Shown here in pieces: positions 5,988-9,348 of a stretch of 9,348 nt of DNA. Each line of letters opens with the position of its first letter. The first letter of the stretch is position 1. The stretch covers positions 1 to 9,348 of the forward strand of contig JBAVEL010000102.1 in assembly GCA_049587715.1 (NCBI GenBank), in the 5' to 3' direction. The stretch is from JBAVEL01 sp049587715. GTDB taxonomy: Bacteria > Bacteroidota > Ignavibacteria > UBA10030 > UBA6906. Below the pieces are notes generated by a model. The model saw only the letters and a list, made by a program, of their open reading frames with translations. It was not told the DNA's origin and did no database searches. A program made the translations under genes and the position numbers.

Positions 5988-8093
5988 GCGCCGCTTCAGG
6001 AGGGGCTCGATGGCCGGCTTTCTCCCGCGGAACTTCTCGTACTGCTTCATGGCGTCGTCGGTGGCCCCCCGGGCCAGCACATTCTCCCGGAACGCCTCCG
6101 CGGTCTTCCGGTCGAAGAGCCCCCTCTCCTTGAATGCCTCGAAGGCGTCGGCATCCAGCACCGCCGCCCAGATGTAGCTGTAGTACCCGGCCGAGTACCC
6201 GCTGCTCCACACGTGGGCGAAGTAGGGGCTCCGGTAGCGCACCACGATCTCGGGGATGAGCCCGATCTTCTCCAGGGAGGTCCGCTCAAACGCGTTCACA
6301 TCCGCCACCGGCTCCGTGGACTCCAGGGTGTGCCAGTCCAGGTCCAGGAAGCAGGCGGAGAGGTACTCCACCGTGATGAAGCCCTGGTTGAACTTGTCCG
6401 AATTGGAAATCCGCTCCACCAGCTCCCGGGGGATCGGCTCCCCTGTCCGGTAGTGCCGCGCATACATCTTCAGGACCTCGGGGGAGAAGGCCCAGTTCTC
6501 CATGATCTGGGAGGGCAGCTCCACGAAGTCCGTGGGCACCCCCATGGTCCGGTAGGTCTGGTCCGACAGGAGTGCGTGGAGTGCGTGCCCGAACTCGTGG
6601 AAGAGGGTCCGCACCTCGTCGGGACTCAGCAGGGAAGGGGCGTCCGCCGCGGGTCGGGAGAAGTTCCCCACGTTCGTCACGAGCGGCGTGATCACGCCCT
6701 CGGGCCTCCGCTCCTGGCTCCGGAATCCGCCGCACCATGCCCCGGCGCGTTTCTCGGCCCGGGGGAAGTAGTCGGTGTACAGCAGCCCCACCTGGGATCC
6801 GTCTTCCCGCAGCACCTCGAAGACCGTCACCTCCGGGTAATACACGGGGATGTCCTTCCGCTCCACGAACCGGATGCCGTAGAGGCGGCTTGCCACGTCG
6901 AAGGCCCCCCGCCGCACGTTGTCCATCTGGAAGTAGGGCCGGAGCTCGTTCTCATCCAGGTCGTAGCGGGCCTTCCGCACCTTCTCCGCGTAGTACCACC
7001 AGTCCCACGGCTGGAGGGTGAAGGTTCCCCCCTCTTTCCGGATCATGGCCTGCAGGTCCTCCCGCTCCTTCTTTGCGTTCCGGAGGGCCGGCTCCCAGAG
7101 CTTCCGGAGAAGATCATACACCCCCGCGGGGTTCCGGGCCATGTTCCGCTCCAGCACGTAATCCGCATGCGTGCGGTAGCCCAGAAGCTGCGCCCTCTCC
7201 GCCCGCAGGGCGGCAATGCGGGCCACGATGGCCTTGTTGTCCTGCTCGTTGTTCCGGTTCCCCCGCTCGATGTATCCCCGGAAGAGGCGCTCCCGCAGCT
7301 CCCGGTTCCGGGCGTACTGCAGGAAGGGAATCATGCTGGGTTTGTGGACGGTGAAGACCCACTTCCCCTCGAGCCCCGCCGCCCGGGCCGCCTCCTCGGC
7401 GGCATCCATGGAGCTCTGCGGCAGACCTTCCAGATCCTCCTTCTTCTCCACCACCAGCCGGAAGGCGTTGGTCTCCTTCAGCGTGTTCTCGCTGGACTGA
7501 AGCGAAAGCTGGGAGAGCTCCTCGTTGATGGCCCGCAGGCGGGTTTTCTTTGCGGCGGGGAGGTTCGCCCCGTTCCGCACAAAGGCCTTGTAGGTGTCTT
7601 CCAGCAGCTTCCTCTGCTCCACGGTGAGGCCCCACTCCTCCCGGCGGTCGTACACGGCCTTCACCCGGCGGAAGAGCTCTTCGTTCAGGGCGATGTCGTC
7701 CCGGTGCCGGGCCAGAAGCGGCGTCACCTCCGCGGCGACGGCCTGCAGGTCCTCGGAGGTGTTGGCGTCCTGCAGGTTGAAGAAGACGTTGGAAACACGC
7801 TCCAGCACCCGGCCCGTGTTCTCCAGCGCCGCCACGGTATTCTCGAATGTCGGCGGGGCGGGATTGGCCGCGATATCCCTCACCTCCTGCTGCTCCTCCT
7901 CCATCCCCTTCCGGAAGGCGGGCATGAAATGCTCGTTCCGGATCAGGTGGAAGGGGGGTGTGCCGAAGGGAGTGTCGTAGGCGGCGAGGAACGGGTTGTC
8001 GGATGCGGGTGTGTCTCCTCCCGGCCCGCCCGCGGCGGGAAGAGCGAAGAGAATCATACCGAGAATGCAGAAAACGGTTCCACTGGCGGACAT
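5976..8093 (-). CDS. M3 family oligopeptidase (peptidyl-dipeptidase Dcp type), exported
   Basis: The 705-residue protein is a zinc peptidase that cuts short peptides inside a deep channel. The catalytic site is HEFGH (499-503; His499 and His503 bind zinc, Glu500 is the base) with the third ligand Glu525 in TDFVELPSQIMENW. The substrate loop SSGYSAGYYSYIW (630-642) is intact. The length and the starting block NPFLAAYDTPFGTPPF (33-48) match bacterial Dcp, which removes C-terminal dipeptides. Residues 1-22 form a signal peptide (FCILGMILFALPAAGG) without a lipobox cysteine, so the enzyme should be periplasmic or outside the cell rather than cytosolic like E. coli Dcp. Start ATG 8093 has CCTCC/GGAGG at 8098-8102, four bases away; a longer frame opens upstream but is not protein-like. 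Single gene, divergent from the cation transporter; peptide scavenging is the likely role. Confidence 0.95.
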   Translation of the reverse strand: MSASGTVFCILGMILFALPAAGGPGGDTPASDNPFLAAYDTPFGTPPFHLIRNEHFMPAFRKGMEEEQQEVRDIAANPAPPTFENTVAALENTGRVLERVSNVFFNLQDANTSEDLQAVAAEVTPLLARHRDDIALNEELFRRVKAVYDRREEWGLTVEQRKLLEDTYKAFVRNGANLPAAKKTRLRAINEELSQLSLQSSENTLKETNAFRLVVEKKEDLEGLPQSSMDAAEEAARAAGLEGKWVFTVHKPSMIPFLQYARNRELRERLFRGYIERGNRNNEQDNKAIVARIAALRAERAQLLGYRTHADYVLERNMARNPAGVYDLLRKLWEPALRNAKKEREDLQAMIRKEGGTFTLQPWDWWYYAEKVRKARYDLDENELRPYFQMDNVRRGAFDVASRLYGIRFVERKDIPVYYPEVTVFEVLREDGSQVGLLYTDYFPRAEKRAGAWCGGFRSQERRPEGVITPLVTNVGNFSRPAADAPSLLSPDEVRTLFHEFGHALHALLSDQTYRTMGVPTDFVELPSQIMENWAFSPEVLKMYARHYRTGEPIPRELVERISNSDKFNQGFITVEYLSACFLDLDWHTLESTEPVADVNAFERTSLEKIGLIPEIVVRYRSPYFAHVWSSGYSAGYYSYIWAAVLDADAFEAFKERGLFDRKTAEAFRENVLARGATDDAMKQYEKFRGRKPAIEPLLKRRGLL

Positions 8094-8125
8094 GGCGCCT
8101 CCGTGCTTGGGATGGATGGCCGATG

Positions 8126-8143
8126 CGGGCCCGACCGGGCCCG
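8126..8143. repeat. Tandem self-complementary octamers CGGGCCCG
   Basis: CGGGCCCG occurs at 8126-8133 and 8136-8143, start points 10 bp apart. Each copy is a palindrome and the pair can also fold into one hairpin (8126-8131 with 8138-8143, plus T8124-A8145). It lies in the divergent spacer, 33 bp upstream of the M3 start. A protein-binding site or a leader hairpin of the peptidase transcript are both possible. Confidence 0.45.
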
Positions 8144-8162
8144 TAGAGGATTGAACGGAGCC

Positions 8163-8191
8163 AACATACGGAAGTTTCCCTGAATATGAAA
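8163..8191 (-). promoter_or_regulatory. Weak candidate promoter of the M3 peptidase gene
   Basis: On the minus strand TTTCAT (8191-8186) and TATGTT (8168-8163) are 17 bp apart. The spacing is ideal and the -10 is fair, but the -35 is poor. Transcription would start near 8156 and the leader would carry the CGGGCCCG pair. Confidence 0.25.
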
Positions 8192-8271
8192 CCCTGCGCC
8201 TCCGGGCCATCTGCCCCCGTCGCCTTGCGGGTCCGGGAGGATTCCCATAGATTGGAGCCCTGGTACGGCCC

Positions 8272-9177
8272 ATGACCCGCTCACGCCACCTCACCAGCCA
8301 TCCCTCACGGGAGGGGCTCCGCCCCGCCTTTTATGCCATTCTCACCAACACCCTGCTGGCCGCCGTGAAGGGGATTGCGGGGGTGGCGGGCAATTCCTAC
8401 GCCCTCATCGCGGACGCGGTGGAGTCCGCCACGGATGTCGCGGGGTCCTTCATCGTGTGGGGAGGGCTCAAGATTTCGGGCATCCCCCCCGACGCCGATC
8501 ATCCCTACGGGCACGGGAAGGCCGAGCCCCTGGCCGCCACCGTGGTTTCGCTCACGCTCATGGCCGCAGCCGTGGGGATCGCCATCCAGAGTATCCGGGA
8601 GATTCTCACGCCCCATCACGCCCCCGCCTTCTTCACGCTTCCCGTGCTCCTGGCGGTGGTGATCACCAAGGAGTCCCTGGCCAGGTTCGTGTTCAGGGTG
8701 GGGGAGAACATCCGGAGCACGGCTCTCCGGAGCGACGCCTGGCATCACCGGAGCGACGCCCTCACCTCGGCAGCCGCCTTCATCGGCATCTCGGTCGCTC
8801 TCATCGGCGGTCCCGGCTTCGAGAGCGCCGACGATTGGGCCGCCCTCTTCGCCTCGGGCATCATCGCCTTCAACGCCGCCAGGATACTCCGTCCGGCGGT
8901 GGATGAGGTGATGGACGCCGCCCCTCCCTCCGACCTGGAGCTGGCCGTGCGCGGCACGGCCCGGGGCGTGCCGGGGGTGGTGGCCCTGGAGAAGTGCTTC
9001 GTGCGGAAGGTGGGATTCGCCTACTACGTGGATCTCCACGTGACCCTGGACGGAAATCTTACCGTCCGGGAGGGACACGACATCGCCCGGCGGGTGCGGG
9101 CGGACATCCTTACCTCCCACGCGGCGGTGGCCGATGTTCTGGTCCACGTGGAGCCCTCGGACCTGATGGAGGAGTGA
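8272..9177 (+). CDS. Cation diffusion facilitator (CDF) family efflux transporter
   Basis: The 301-residue protein has six expected membrane helices (about 18-36, 41-63, 85-105, 122-140, 165-180, 188-206) and a C-terminal cytosolic ferredoxin-like domain (about 222-297). The transport site is seen as IADAVESATD (46-55; Asp48, Glu51, Asp55) in helix 2 and HHRSD (158-162; His158, Asp162) in helix 5. The loop motif HPYGHGKAEPLAA (77-89) is the CDF signature after helix 2. It should export Zn2+ or another divalent metal in exchange for protons. Glu in place of the more common His at 51 leaves metal preference open. An in-frame TAG at 8248 limits the start; ATG 8272 is chosen but has no good ribosome binding site, while GGGAGG (8235-8240) precedes ATT 8251 and CTG 8260 in frame. 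Single gene, divergent from the peptidase. Confidence 0.93.
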   Translation: MTRSRHLTSHPSREGLRPAFYAILTNTLLAAVKGIAGVAGNSYALIADAVESATDVAGSFIVWGGLKISGIPPDADHPYGHGKAEPLAATVVSLTLMAAAVGIAIQSIREILTPHHAPAFFTLPVLLAVVITKESLARFVFRVGENIRSTALRSDAWHHRSDALTSAAAFIGISVALIGGPGFESADDWAALFASGIIAFNAARILRPAVDEVMDAAPPSDLELAVRGTARGVPGVVALEKCFVRKVGFAYYVDLHVTLDGNLTVREGHDIARRVRADILTSHAAVADVLVHVEPSDLMEE

Positions 9178-9194
9178 CCCGCCTCCGCGGGTTT
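9178..9194 (+). terminator. Probable terminator of the CDF gene
   Basis: Immediately after the stop codon, CCCGC (9178-9182) pairs with GCGGG (9187-9191) around CTCC and is followed by TTT. The stem is short and the T-run is short, so strength is uncertain, but the position between convergent genes is right. Confidence 0.4.
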
Positions 9195-9207
9195 CCCCGG
9201 GGGGTTA

Positions 9208-9348
9208 TCACCTCCCGAGGGCCTTCTTCACAAGCCGGCGGAAGTCCCAGAGGCGCACACCGTCGGTCCCCCCGCTCACAAGAACCGTCCCCCCTTCGGA
9301 GAAGGCGAGCGACCGCACCCAGCCCCGGTGCGCCCCCACCCGCAGGAC
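9208..9348 (-). CDS. WD40-repeat protein, C-terminal end only
   Basis: The last 46 residues of a minus-strand gene enter from the right edge; its start is outside the window. They contain one WD40 blade: AHRGWVRSLAFSEGG (6-20), LVSGGTDGVRLWDFRRL (23-39), with the GH-like AH turn, the structural Asp in GGTDG and the closing LWD. The chain ends KKALGR and TGA at 9208-9210. WD40 repeats build beta-propellers that serve as protein-binding platforms; in bacteria they are often fused to kinases, proteases or caspase-like domains, so the full product cannot be guessed. Its stop lies 30 bp from the convergent CDF stop. Confidence 0.85.
   Translation of the reverse strand, partial: VLRVGAHRGWVRSLAFSEGGTVLVSGGTDGVRLWDFRRLVKKALGR

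Noticed and set aside
5607..8183. Very long plus-strand open frame (858 codons) opposite the M3 peptidase
   Set aside because: It is the mirror of a GC-rich coding gene: Leu/Pro/Val/Gly-rich with no domain, and it also overlaps the end of the reductase gene. The intact M3 gene on the other strand explains it.

Overview
The window is strongly GC-rich bacterial chromosome, with ordinary housekeeping and accessory genes packed on both strands. Bacterial signs are a Shine-Dalgarno sequence (GGAGG type) before most genes, two sigma70-like promoters with exact 17-bp spacers, a lipobox lipoprotein, and two tRNA genes on the minus strand. A lipoprotein and a signal-peptide-bearing M3 peptidase suggest an envelope with a periplasm. 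The gene mix fits a Gram-negative lineage of the FCB/Gemmatimonadota/Latescibacterota or Spirochaetota kind, but no gene here fixes the phylum. I see no phage, IS, CRISPR, toxin-antitoxin or defence locus.

Layout. 1-318: tRNA-Gly(CCC) then tRNA-Val(UAC) on the minus strand, separated by a perfect 15-bp hairpin. 319-624: no gene, then a structured leader for a small DUF4342 protein (625-879, +). That gene converges on a lipoprotein gene (886-1596, -), which has its own promoter. 1730-2603: a two-gene minus-strand operon, an Xre-type regulator followed by a polytopic membrane protein, driven from a strong promoter in a short AT-rich island (2641-2700). 2824-4723: a minus-strand operon of three overlapping genes: a GT-C glycosyltransferase resembling eukaryotic ALG10/DIE2, a DUF2752 membrane protein and a small membrane protein. 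4847-5920 (+): an old-yellow-enzyme family reductase, convergent with a secreted M3 oligopeptidase (5976-8093, -). 8272-9177 (+): a cation diffusion facilitator, divergent from the peptidase. 9208-9348 (-): the C-terminal end of a WD40-repeat protein running off the window.

How the genes work together. Two co-transcribed groups are well supported by overlaps: Xre regulator plus membrane protein, and GT-C transferase plus DUF2752 plus small membrane protein. The others look like independent single-gene units. The items most worth following up are the ALG10-like bacterial transferase and its coupled partners, and the DUF4342 leader, where two mutually exclusive pairings are possible, one of which covers the ribosome binding site.
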